64,000 nucleotides of DNA, from positions 1-64,000 of the forward strand of contig PXRL01000007.1 of NCBI GenBank assembly GCA_003020965.1. The letters are read 5' to 3'. This DNA is from Halobacteriales archaeon QS_4_69_225 (lineage in GTDB: Archaea; Halobacteriota; Halobacteria; Halobacteriales; Haloarculaceae). Position numbers and translations under genes: made by a program. Positions 53,646 to 62,912 of this stretch are shown piece after piece. Within the stretch, counting starts at the first letter, position 1; each line of letters begins with the position of its first letter. The notes beneath the pieces are model-generated. The model was not told the origin of the DNA. It worked only from the letters and a program-made list of their open reading frames with translations, and did not search any database.

Positions 53646-55871
53646 TTAGTCCTCGCCGGATCGCAACTCGGCCACGCGGTCGACGATCGCCTCGCGCTTC
53701 TTCGACAGCGCGCCGGCACTGCCGACGGCGACGCCGCCGGCAGCGGTGGACTGGCCGACGACGACGGCGGTGTCGGTCGTGTCGGCCAGCGTGTGCCACG
53801 TCTTCCCTCCATCGGCGCTCACTTCGACCGGGCCGAAGGTGTACGAACCGGTCTCGTCAGGAGCCTCCGCGAAGTAGGTGAGCGACTCCGACTCGTCGAG
53901 GTTGGCCTCGGAGCTACCTTCCACGACCTCCCACCCCGAAGGGAGGGTATCGCGGACGAGCACGTCGCGGTCGGCGAACTCGAGGGTGATATCCACCTGG
54001 TTCGTCTGCCCCGCGGTGAACGCAGAGGCATCGTCGGCACGGGTGACGCCCGCGACGGGGTCGGCGCCGCCGACCGGGATACCGTCCGCCTTGATGGCGT
54101 GGAGGCCCTGGTTGATGTCAGAGGCGAACGTGATACCGTTCTCTTGGTTCGCACCCCATACGAACGGCGTGATGTAGTTGAGCCCCTCCAGCCGGGAGTC
54201 CTTCGGCGTGTCGTACTGCGGGCGGGAGTAGCCGCGCTTGGTCAGGCGCCAGTCGGTGGTGTCGTGGGCGTCCGCGGCACCGCTGAGACCGTCTCCGTCT
54301 AAATCTTCGCCGGGTTCTTCGAACCGGTCGTCACCGGTGAGGCCGTCGTCCGTCCCGGGGATGACCTCGAGGAACTGGACGCCGCCGCCGTAGTGCGCCT
54401 GGTGGACCCAGAACGACTCCTCGCCGGTGTCGGGGTCGACGTGGCGGGCGAAGTCGGAGTTGTGCGGCGACAGCGAGAAGTCGTACGGGCCGAACTCGAC
54501 CTCGCTATCGTCGTCGGTCGTGTCGCTGTTGGACTTCTTAGGGTTGGTGTACTCGTTCTGCCACTCCCACATGTTGAGTTCGCCGAGCTGGGTCGGGCCG
54601 TCCGGATTGTATCCGTCCTCGCCCTCGAACAGTCCATCGGCGTCGACAAGATAGACCCGGCCGGTGTGTGTGCTGCTCTCGGAGATTTCCTGGCTCGTGA
54701 TGACGACACGCTTGCCGTCGATGAGTGTCGGCGCTGGGGAGGCGAAGTGGGAGGCGCCCATTTTGAAGTAGCCGAGCGCCTTCAGGTTTGACGGGTCGGA
54801 GGCGTCCAGCGCCCACATTCCACGGTTCCAGTAGGCGAGATAGCAGACAGGCGTCCCGGTGCGCGGATCGTCCTGAATCTCCATGTCGTGGATGTACGCG
54901 CCGCCCTCCTGTCCGACGGGGTCGACGCCGAAAACGTCACCAGGGTAGATGTCCTTCTCGTCAATATCTCCCTGGGCGAGGTTCCCCTCGTACTCCCACT
55001 GGTTGACGAGTTCGAACGTGCCCGTCGTTCGGTCGAACCGGAGGACGAACATCCCCTCGCCGGTGCTGACAAGGTTGCCCGAGTCGTTGATACCGAAGAT
55101 GTAGTCGTCACCGTCGATCCGGTGGTGGTAAGCGTTGTGCGATCCGGAGCCCTCGAGCGAGAAGTTGGCGAGCGTCTCCGGGTTGGACTTGTCGCTCACG
55201 TCGACCGCGACGATGCCCGAAGTCTGGGCCGTCGCGCCCTCGTCCCCAAGATTGGGCGTGGGGTCGAACCCCTCTAGGCGCGTGGGATCGTCCGTGTTGC
55301 CCGCGATGGTGCCGAACAGCTGCTGGTACGGCTGGGTCGACAGGAACGCGTAGTCCCCGTCGTCGCTCACCTTCACGTCCATCACCGACGCGCTGGCGGT
55401 GTTGTTCCGAAGGAAGGACACGACCGACAGTTCGGCGTTCTCGAGCTGTGCCTGCTGTTCGGACGTGTCGGCGTCAGCCGGGATGCGCGTGTAGTCGGAG
55501 ATGTCGAGGATGGCCATCCCGCGCCCAGGCGTCTCCGACCCCGACGAGAAGAACCCGACGTACGCGTAGTCGCCGTTCGTCCGCACCTCGGTGATGCCGC
55601 CGTAGTGGGGCCGCTGGGCCTCCCGCTCCGGGTCGCGGCGGGCCGTCCCCTCCGCGCCGAGCGCGTGGTAGCCGACGACCTCGGCGTTCTCCGTCTTTCC
55701 GCGGGTGTCCTCCCGCTGGCTCGTCCAGGTGTTCTCCCCGGCGGGACCTTTCTCCTCGCCCCACTCGTGGGCGCTCGCGGAGCCGGCCGTGGCGCCGACG
55801 CCGAGCGCCGCTCCGACCGTCTTCAACACCGTCCGTCGCGTCTTTTCGGATATGTCAGAGGGGTTTGTCAC
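53646..55871 (-). CDS. Tat-exported LVIVD-type beta-propeller surface protein 4 (intact)
   Basis: A 741-residue member of the tandem family. The Tat signal EKTRRTVLKTVGAALGVGAT ends near SASAHEWG. Blades include GRGMAILDISDYTRIPADAD, GIVAVDVSDKSNPETLANFS, MWALDASDPSNLKALGYFKM and VYLVDADGLFEGEDGY, and the C-terminal block is ADDASAFTAGQTNQVDITLE. Unlike protein 1 it ends in a Gly/Ala-rich hydrophobic stretch plus a basic tail (GGVAVGSAGALSKKREAI...), a possible C-terminal anchor or sorting signal. It is the longest member and the only one of the three upstream copies with an unbroken frame. Function unknown; its family resembles choice-of-anchor/LVIVD surface proteins. Confidence 0.85.
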   Translation of the reverse strand: MTNPSDISEKTRRTVLKTVGAALGVGATAGSASAHEWGEEKGPAGENTWTSQREDTRGKTENAEVVGYHALGAEGTARRDPEREAQRPHYGGITEVRTNGDYAYVGFFSSGSETPGRGMAILDISDYTRIPADADTSEQQAQLENAELSVVSFLRNNTASASVMDVKVSDDGDYAFLSTQPYQQLFGTIAGNTDDPTRLEGFDPTPNLGDEGATAQTSGIVAVDVSDKSNPETLANFSLEGSGSHNAYHHRIDGDDYIFGINDSGNLVSTGEGMFVLRFDRTTGTFELVNQWEYEGNLAQGDIDEKDIYPGDVFGVDPVGQEGGAYIHDMEIQDDPRTGTPVCYLAYWNRGMWALDASDPSNLKALGYFKMGASHFASPAPTLIDGKRVVITSQEISESSTHTGRVYLVDADGLFEGEDGYNPDGPTQLGELNMWEWQNEYTNPKKSNSDTTDDDSEVEFGPYDFSLSPHNSDFARHVDPDTGEESFWVHQAHYGGGVQFLEVIPGTDDGLTGDDRFEEPGEDLDGDGLSGAADAHDTTDWRLTKRGYSRPQYDTPKDSRLEGLNYITPFVWGANQENGITFASDINQGLHAIKADGIPVGGADPVAGVTRADDASAFTAGQTNQVDITLEFADRDVLVRDTLPSGWEVVEGSSEANLDESESLTYFAEAPDETGSYTFGPVEVSADGGKTWHTLADTTDTAVVVGQSTAAGGVAVGSAGALSKKREAIVDRVAELRSGED

Positions 55872-55894
55872 ATTATACGATCACCGTATCTGTA

Positions 55895-55922
55895 AAAAGA
55901 GGTTGTGACAACACCGTCCAAA
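55895..55922 (-). promoter_or_regulatory. Shared upstream motif, copy 4
   Basis: On the plus strand GTGACAACACCGTCCAAA (55905-55922) preceded by AAAAAGAGGTT, beginning 34 bp from the start of propeller gene 4. The motif sits where BRE/TATA elements of leaderless haloarchaeal genes are expected, so it could be a factor-specific promoter or operator. Confidence 0.7.
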
Positions 55923-56084
55923 TGTGTGTGACATGGATTGGCACGGGCGGCGTCGCCGACGGCCGTCGCTCGTCCGGCGGGCCGGCGGTGCGACGCGTCG
56001 ACCGCTCCGGCCGGCTCTCGCGCAATTAAACATGGTCGAGCCGACGGCGCGAACCTTTTGACGCCGGCCGACCAACCTCGAAAC

Positions 56085-57353
56085 ATGAACGTCGAGGATG
56101 CCGCCGAGGAGCTCGCTTCCGAACTCGGGGTCGAGACCGCGGAGGTCGAGGAGGACCTCGAGAAGCTCGTCTCCTACTCCGTCCCGCTGGAGGAGGCGAA
56201 AAGCAGCCTCCGTCGCAAGTACGGCGACGGGGCCGGCGGCGGCGACACGCCGCCGGAGACCGACGTCGGCGCGGTCGGCCCCGACGACGGCAGCGTCACC
56301 GTCACCGCCCGGGTGCTGACCGTCGGCAAGCGCTCGATCCAGTACGACGGCACCGAGCAGGCGATCTTCGAGGGAGAGCTGGCCGACGAGACCGGCCGCA
56401 TCTCCTACACCGCCTGGACGGACTTCGCGCTGTCGCCGGGCGACACCATCACGGCCGGCAACGCCGGCGTCCGCGAGTGGGAGGGCGAACCCGAACTCAA
56501 CCTCGGGGAGTCGACGACCGTCACCGTCCAGGAGGAGCCGCTCGAGGTGCCGCACGAGGTCGGCGGCGAGCGGGACCTCGCCGACCTCGAGCCAGGCGAC
56601 CGCGGCCGGACCGTCGAGGTCCGGGTCCTGGAGGTCGAGTCGAAGACCATCGACGGCCGCGACGGCGAGACGGAGATCCTCAGCGGCGTCGTCGGCGACG
56701 AGTCCGCCCGGCTGCCCGTCACCGACTGGGACCCACACGACGCGGTCGCCGCCGGCGAGTCCGTCCGGCTGGAGGACGTCTACGTCCGGGAGTTCCGCGG
56801 CGTCCCGTCGGTCAACGTCACGGAGTTCTCGACGGTCGAGCCGACCGCCGACGTCGACGTCGACGACTCGGCGGCCCGGATGACCGTCCGGGAGGCCGTC
56901 GCGTCGGGCGGCGTCTTCGACGTCGAGGTCGTCGGCAACGTCATCGAGGTGCGGGACGGCTCGGGGCTCATCCAGCGCTGTCCCGACTGCGGCCGCGTCG
57001 TCCAGAACGACCAGTGCCGCAGCCACGGCGCCGTCGACCCCGAGGACGACCTCCGGGTGAAGGCCATCCTCGACGACGGCACCGACACGGTGACGGTGGT
57101 TCTCGGCCGGGAGCCCACCGAGGCAGTGTACGGCGGGACGCTGGAAGAGGCCCTCGAGGACGCCCGCGACGCGATGGACCGCGGGGTCGTCGCCGACGCC
57201 ATCGCCGACGACATCGTCGGCGGCGAGTTCCGCGTCCGCGGGATGCTGTCGGTCGACGAGTACGGCGCCAACCTCGACGCCGACGACTTCGCCGAAAGCG
57301 ACGACGACCCCGCCGACCGGGCCCGCGAGCTGCTCGCGGAGGTGACGACATGA
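56085..57353 (+). CDS. rpa1: Replication protein A large subunit (OB-fold ssDNA-binding)
   Basis: A 422-residue archaeal RPA. After a short helical N-terminus (EDAAEELASELGVETAEVEE) there are three OB folds (about residues 60-150, 160-255 and 270-360), with SVTVTARVLTVGKRSIQYDG opening the first. A C4/C3H zinc finger interrupts the third, CPDCGRVVQNDQCRSHG. It coats single-stranded DNA in replication and repair. The ATG overlap with the next gene and the three-gene order match the haloarchaeal rpa1-rpap1-rpe operon of Haloferax, on which the symbol rests. Confidence 0.92.
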   Translation: MNVEDAAEELASELGVETAEVEEDLEKLVSYSVPLEEAKSSLRRKYGDGAGGGDTPPETDVGAVGPDDGSVTVTARVLTVGKRSIQYDGTEQAIFEGELADETGRISYTAWTDFALSPGDTITAGNAGVREWEGEPELNLGESTTVTVQEEPLEVPHEVGGERDLADLEPGDRGRTVEVRVLEVESKTIDGRDGETEILSGVVGDESARLPVTDWDPHDAVAAGESVRLEDVYVREFRGVPSVNVTEFSTVEPTADVDVDDSAARMTVREAVASGGVFDVEVVGNVIEVRDGSGLIQRCPDCGRVVQNDQCRSHGAVDPEDDLRVKAILDDGTDTVTVVLGREPTEAVYGGTLEEALEDARDAMDRGVVADAIADDIVGGEFRVRGMLSVDEYGANLDADDFAESDDDPADRARELLAEVTT

Positions 57354-58966
57354 GCGACGCCGACGACTCCGGGCCCGGCCGCCGCGAGGTGGCCTACCGG
57401 CTGTTCACCGCCGAGTTCGACGACGCCGAGTTCGATTACAGCGAAAGCGACGAGGAGCGGGCGCCCAACTACGTCGTCACGCCGACCGGCGCCCGCGCCA
57501 ACCGGCTGTTCGCGGTCGGCGTCCTCACGGAGGTCGAAAGCGTCAACCCGGAGATGGTCCGGGGCCGGGTCGTCGACCCGACGGGCGCGTTCGTCACCTA
57601 CGCCGGCCAGTACCAGCCCGAGGCGCTCGCGGTCCTCGAGCGGACGGAGCCGCCGGCGTTCGTCGCGCTGTCCGGGAAGGCCCGGACCTTCGAGCCGGAC
57701 GACGACGACGTCGTCTACTCGTCGGTCCGGCCGGAGTCGGTCAGCGCCGTCGACGCCGAAACGCGGGACCGCTGGGTCGTGACGGCCGCCGAGCGGACGC
57801 TCGACCGGGTCGGCGTCGCCGCCGCCGCCCTGGAGTCGGGGCTGACCGGCGACGCCCTCCGGGCGGCGCTGGCCGACGCCGGCGTCGACGACCGGCTGGC
57901 CGACGGCGTCGCCCTCGCCCTGGAGTACTACGACACCACGCCGGCGTACCTCGGGGCGCTCCGGGAGACCGCACTCGACGCCGCCCGCGTCGTCGCCGGC
58001 GACGCCGACGAGGCCGACGCCCCGGCGCTGGCGCCGGGCGATTCCGGCGGCCCGGACGCTCCGACGGCGGCCGACCTCGCGACGATGGAGCTGTCGGCGC
58101 CCGCGACGGCCGGCGACGCCGGCGGTGCCGGCGCGACGACGGCCGCCGAGCCGGAGCCCGAACCCGAGCCCGTGGAGGCAACCGCCGGCGCCGGAACGGA
58201 CGTGGAGTCGACGACCTCGACTCCGGACGACGACGCCGCCGAGGCGGAGCCGACGGCGGCGACGGCCGATACCGGGGCCGACTCGGGCGTCGGTGCGGAC
58301 GCGGACACGGACACGGAGGCCGACGCCGACGTCGACGCGGACGCGGCGGTCGATTCCGACGTCGAGACGGAGACGGAGGCGGACGTGGAGACCGAAATCG
58401 GAGACCTGGAGGCAGCCACGGCGGACACCGCCGAGGCCGACGACGAGCCCGCCCTCGACGCGGACCGCGGCGACGCCGAGGAGCCCGGCGAGTTCGAGCC
58501 CGGCGAGTTCGACCTCGACGAGGAGACCAGACAGGAGGTCGAGGAGGAGTACGGCACGGAGTTCTCGACGGCCGACGAGGTCGAGGAGGCCGACATCGAA
58601 ACCCCGGAGCCCGACACCGAGGCCGAGGAATCGGACGAGACGGCCGACGAGCCGGCGGGCGACGATGACGACGACGACGGCGCCGACGTCGATGCCGAGG
58701 CCGACGAGCCCGAGTCCGACCCGGAGGAGGAGGCCGGCGAGGCCGACGCCGGAGACGACGAGGACGAAGACGTCGACCTCGAGGACGCGGTCATGACGGC
58801 GATGGAGACGGTCGGCGACGGCGACGGCGCCGACCGGGAGGCGCTGGTGGCGGCCGTCGTCGACGAGCACGGCGTCGACCCGGAGGCCGTCGAGGAGGCC
58901 ATCCAGGACGCGCTGATGAGCGGCCGGTGTTACGAGCCGGCCGACGGGACGCTGAAGGCCATCTGA
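57350..58966 (+). CDS. rpap1: RPA-associated protein (Rpap)
   Basis: A 538-residue protein. The N-terminal ~200 residues are the conserved COG3390-type OB-like domain (REVAYRLFTAEFDDAEFDYS, ERAPNYVVTPTGARANRLFA, RVVDPTGAFVTYAGQYQPEA). A very long acidic low-complexity region, roughly residues 225-475, is rich in Glu/Asp/Ala/Thr with ADADVDADAAVDSDVETE-like repeats. The last ~55 residues are a helical domain (LEDAVMTAMETVGDGDGADR ... LMSGRCYEPADGTLKAI). It is needed with RPA in Haloferax. The start overlaps the rpa stop (ATGA). The acidic region is much longer than I would expect, and may be a slipped-repeat expansion. Confidence 0.9.
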   Translation: MSDADDSGPGRREVAYRLFTAEFDDAEFDYSESDEERAPNYVVTPTGARANRLFAVGVLTEVESVNPEMVRGRVVDPTGAFVTYAGQYQPEALAVLERTEPPAFVALSGKARTFEPDDDDVVYSSVRPESVSAVDAETRDRWVVTAAERTLDRVGVAAAALESGLTGDALRAALADAGVDDRLADGVALALEYYDTTPAYLGALRETALDAARVVAGDADEADAPALAPGDSGGPDAPTAADLATMELSAPATAGDAGGAGATTAAEPEPEPEPVEATAGAGTDVESTTSTPDDDAAEAEPTAATADTGADSGVGADADTDTEADADVDADAAVDSDVETETEADVETEIGDLEAATADTAEADDEPALDADRGDAEEPGEFEPGEFDLDEETRQEVEEEYGTEFSTADEVEEADIETPEPDTEAEESDETADEPAGDDDDDDGADVDAEADEPESDPEEEAGEADAGDDEDEDVDLEDAVMTAMETVGDGDGADREALVAAVVDEHGVDPEAVEEAIQDALMSGRCYEPADGTLKAI

Positions 58967-59704
58967 ATGCTGGAGCCGGTTCCAGGCGAGCCCGCGGCGG
59001 TCGCCGATTGCGGGCCGGAGCGGGCCCTCGTCGTCGCCGACTACCACGCCGGCCTCGAGGTCGGCCTCCGTTCGGAGGGCGTCGAGATACGGAGCCACGC
59101 CGGAGAGCGCCGCGAGCACCTGCTGGAGCTGCTGGCGGCGACGAGCGCCGACCGGGTCGTCTTCCTCGGCGACCTCGGCAACGGCATCGGCGAGCCGACC
59201 GGCGCCGAGCGGGTCGAGCTCCGGGAACTGCTGTCGGCGGTGACGGACCGGGTGCCCGTGATAGTGACGAAGGGCAACCACGACGGCGACCTGTCGGCGG
59301 TGACCGACCGCTTCGCCGGCGTCGAGCTCGCCGACGGCCCGGGGACGCGCGTCGGCGACGTCGGCTTCTGTCACGGCCACACCTGGCCCGACGAGGCGGT
59401 GCTCGCGGCGCCGACGGTCTGTACGGCCCACGAGCACCCGCAGGTGGCCCTGGAGGACGCCGTCGGCGGCCGCCGCACCGAGCGGGCGTGGCTCCGGGGC
59501 CGGCTCGACTCCGAGGCGTTCGATCACGACTACGACCGCGTCGGCGACCGGCTGGTCGTCTGTCCCGCGTTCAACGACCTCTCGGGCGGCACCCACGTCA
59601 ACGAGGCCGACGACTTCCTGTCGCCGTTCCTGCCGGCGGGGCTGGACGACGGCGAGGCGTACCTGCTGGACGGCACCCGACTGGGGCCGTACCGGGCGGT
59701 CTGA
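58967..59704 (+). CDS. Calcineurin-like metallophosphoesterase of the RPA operon
   Basis: A 245-residue phosphoesterase starting immediately after the rpap stop. Metal-binding motifs: VVADYHAGLE (DxH), VVFLGDLGNG (GDxxD-like), VTKGNHDGDL (GNHD), VGFCHGHTWP and CTAHEHPQVAL (GHxH-like). This gene is the third member (rpe) of haloarchaeal rpa operons; the enzyme presumably processes a phosphodiester linked to DNA repair, but its substrate is unknown. Confidence 0.9.
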   Translation: MLEPVPGEPAAVADCGPERALVVADYHAGLEVGLRSEGVEIRSHAGERREHLLELLAATSADRVVFLGDLGNGIGEPTGAERVELRELLSAVTDRVPVIVTKGNHDGDLSAVTDRFAGVELADGPGTRVGDVGFCHGHTWPDEAVLAAPTVCTAHEHPQVALEDAVGGRRTERAWLRGRLDSEAFDHDYDRVGDRLVVCPAFNDLSGGTHVNEADDFLSPFLPAGLDDGEAYLLDGTRLGPYRAV

Positions 59705-60153
59705 CCGCCCGCTGCCGGCCATCCGACCCGGCGACCGGCGCGGACACAGATGCGGGTGCGGGTGGTTCGACAGTAGTGTTAGATAAGAACTCGTAGAGAG
59801 GCTTGAAGACGTAGAAAGCCCTCGACGCTCTCGACTCCCGCGACTCGCTGTCGTCCGAGAGAGCGATGCTCTCTCGTGATGACGAAAGACGCGTCGCGTC
59901 TTTCGAACCACGCGCTTCGGCCGCGGTGCGGCCTGCAGTGTCCTCGCGCGGCGCAGCCGCGCGAGCGGGCCGAGGGACCTCCGGTCCCTCGCGGCTTGCG
60001 TCGTCGGGGTTCGCCGAGAGCGCCTCGCCCTTTCAGTCCGCCAGGAGTCAGTTGAGCGGCCGACAGAAACTAACTCGGTGCTCGGTGCTTATCTGAACAC
60101 CGCCGGTTCGACAAGCGGGCCGCTTAATCGGCTCGCGCTATTAGGGTAGAGCG
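59705..60153. repeat. Non-coding gap with a run of triloop hairpins
   Basis: No gene is seen here. Four perfect inverted repeats with 3-nt loops stand almost in a row: 59856-59876 (GAT loop, 9 bp), 59883-59905 (GTC loop, 10 bp), 59943-59965 (GCA loop, 10 bp) and 59971-59991 (TCC loop, 9 bp), with a 6-bp one at 59919-59933. The stem CGAAAGACGC of 59883 is identical to that at 4229-4238, with a different loop. The 59.76-59.83 kb part is plain, and the last ~50 bases hold the helicase promoter (GGCTCGCGCTATTAGGG near 60132). Confidence 0.85.
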
Positions 60154-62912
60154 ATGAGTGACACCCTAGCCGCCGGCATGGACGCCTTCGCCAGCCTCCA
60201 CCCGGCGGTGCGCGAGGCGCTGTCCGAGCGGGGGTTCACGACGCCGACCGAGCCACAGCGCGAGGCGATTCCGGCGCTCGTCGCCGGCGAGCACGGCCTC
60301 GTCGTCGCGCCGACCGGTACGTGACGCCGCTGCGGGCGCTGAACCGCGACATGCGCGAACGGCTGGAGTGGTGGGGCGAGACCCTCGACATCGATGTGGA
60401 CGTCAGACACGGCGACACGACGGACTACCAGCGACAGCAGCAGGCCGAGAACCCGCCGGACGTGCTGGTGACGACGCCGGAGACGATGCAGGCGATGTTC
60501 ACCGGCGAGAAGCTCCGCCGGGCGCTTGCCGACGTCGAGCACGTCGTCGTCGACGAGGTCCACGAACTCGCCGAGTCCAAGCGCGGCGCCCAGCTGACGG
60601 TCGGCCTCGAGCATCTCCGGGAGCACGCCGGCCCGGTCCAGCGGATCGGGCTGTCGGCGACGGTCGGCGACCCCGCGGAGGTGGGGCGGTTCCTCACCGG
60701 CGACCGCGGCTGCCGGGTCGTCGAGGTCGAGGCCGGCACCGACCTCGACGTCGAGGTTCGGACGCCGCGGATCCGGTCGACGGACCACGAGACCGCCAGC
60801 CGGCTGATGACCGACGCGACCGTCGCCAGTCACGTCCGCTGTATCGACGGGATCGTCGCGGACAACGACTCGACGCTGGTGTTCGTCAACACCCGTCAGA
60901 CCGCCGAGGGACTCGGCTCCCGGCTGAAGGCCTACGGCACCGACGTCGGGGTCCACCACGGCTCGCTGTCGAAGGAGGCCCGGATCGACGTCGAGGACCG
61001 GTTCAAATCGGGCGAGCTGGACGCGCTGCTGTGTACGTCGTCGATGGAGCTGGGCATCGACGTCGGCCGCATCGACCACGTGATCCAGTACGCCAGCCCG
61101 CGGGAGGTGCGGCGGCTGCTCCAGCGGGTCGGCCGGGCGGGCCACCGCCGGGACGAGGTCTCGGCCGGCACGGTCGTCACGACCCACCCCGACGACACCC
61201 TCGAGGCGCTGGCCATCGTCGACCGTGCCGAGCGCGGCGCGGTCGAGGCGGCCGGCATCCACCACGCCAGCCTCGACACCGTCGCCAACCAGGTCTGTGG
61301 GCTGCTGATGGGGCTCGGCGACCTGTCGGCGGCCCGCGCCTACGAGATCGTCACGCGGGCCTACCCGTTCCGGGAGCTCGCCGAGACCGACTTCAAGGCC
61401 GTCGTCCGGCAGCTGTCGGACAACCGCGTCCTCTGGCTCGACGAGGAGGCCGACCGCATCGAGTCCTCCGGCGGCACCTGGCAGTACTTCTACGCCAACC
61501 TCTCGATGATTCCGGACGAGGCCAACTACATCGTCTCGGACATGGCCTCCGGCCGGACCGTCGGGACGCTGGCCGAGCGGTTCGTCGTCACCTTCGCCCA
61601 GCCCGGCGAGACGTTCATCCAGGGCGGCGACATGTGGCGCATCACGGAGATCGACGACGGCGAGGAGGAGGTACTCGTCACGCCGGTCGAGGACCCCGCC
61701 GGCGAGGTGCCCTCCTGGGTCGGCCAGGAGATTCCCGTCCCGTACGACGTCGCCCAGCGGGTCGGCCGGACGCGGGCGACGATCGCCCGGGGGTTCGACG
61801 AGGGCGCCTCCCGGGCGGCCGTCGCCGCCGACCTCGCCGGGCGGTTTCCCACCGACGAGCACACCGCCGAGACGGCGCTGGAGCCGTTCGAGCGACACGA
61901 GGCGGCAATGCCGACCGACGACCGCGTCGTCGTCGAGGGGTACGGCCGCAACGTCGTCGTCAACGCCGCCTTCGGCCACACGATCAACGAGACGCTCGGG
62001 CGGCTGCTGTCGGCGCTGATCGGCCAGCGCACCGGCTCGTCGGTCGCCCTCGAGACCGACCCCTACCGCATCGAGCTGGAGGTGCCGGGCGGGACGAGCC
62101 TCGGCGACGTTCGCGAGCTGCTGGCGGAGACCGACCCCGCCCACGTCGCCGGGCTGGTCGAGCTGAGCCTGAAGAACGCCGATTCGCTGAAGTTCACCCT
62201 GGCGCAGGTCGCCGCCAAGTTCGGCGCGCTGAAGCGCTGGAAGGGCAAGGGCTCGAGTCAGAACGGCTTCGGCAAGGACCGGCTGCTCGAGGCGCTGGAG
62301 GACACCCCCATCTACGACGAGGCCGTCCGGGTCGTCCTCCACGAGCAGCTCGACGTCGACGGCGCCGCGGCGGCGCTGGAGCGCATCCAGTCCGGCGACC
62401 TCGCCCTCGAGACGGTCGGCGAGCGCACGCCGGTCGGCGGTGCCGGCCGCTCGTCCGGCCGGGAGCTGCTCGCGCCGGAGAACGCCGACGCCTCCGTTAT
62501 CGAGACCGTCAAGGAGCGCATCCAGGAGGACCGCGTGCTCTTGGCGTGTCTCCACTGCAAGGAGTGGGACCGCCGCCAGCAGGTCAGCCGCGTCGACGAC
62601 CAGCCCGAGTGCCCGGCCTGCGGGTCGACGCGGGTGGCGGCGCTGAACCCCTGGGCCGACGAGGTACTGGCGGCCGTCCGGGCCGACGAACGCGACGAGG
62701 AGGCCGAAAAGCAAACCCGGCGGGCCTACCGGGCCGCCAGTCTCGTCCAGAGCCACGGCAAGAAGGCCGTCATCGCGCTCGCGGCCCGCGGCGTCGGCCC
62801 CCGCAACGCCGCCTACGTCATCAACAACCACCGCGAAAACGAAGACGACTTCTACCGGGACATCCTCGAGCGGGAGCGCAACTACGCCAAGACGAAGTCG
62901 TTCTGGGACTAA
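60154..62912 (+). pseudogene. Lhr-type DExH helicase with the Walker A segment deleted
   Basis: The reading frame opens at 60154 (FASLHPAVREALSERGFTTP, TEPQREAIPALVAGEHGLVV) and reaches APTGT, where motif I (GKTET) should follow. Instead the sequence hits a stop (60319-60321) and resumes one frame over as VTPLRALNRDMRERLEWWGE. About 75-80 bases, including the ATP-binding Lys, appear to be missing; GTAC at the junction is a candidate microhomology. Everything after is intact: DEVHEL (motif II), LSATVGDP (III), TSSMELGIDVGR and RVGRAGHRRDE (VI), the Lhr winged-helix region and a C-terminal four-Cys knuckle (CLHCKEW...CPACG). A shortened product from 60321 would lack ATPase function. Confidence 0.8.

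Noticed and set aside
56780-59911. 1043-codon minus-strand open frame across the RPA operon
   Set aside because: It is antisense to three well-supported genes and has repetitive Val/Gly/Arg composition; it is a GC-content artefact.
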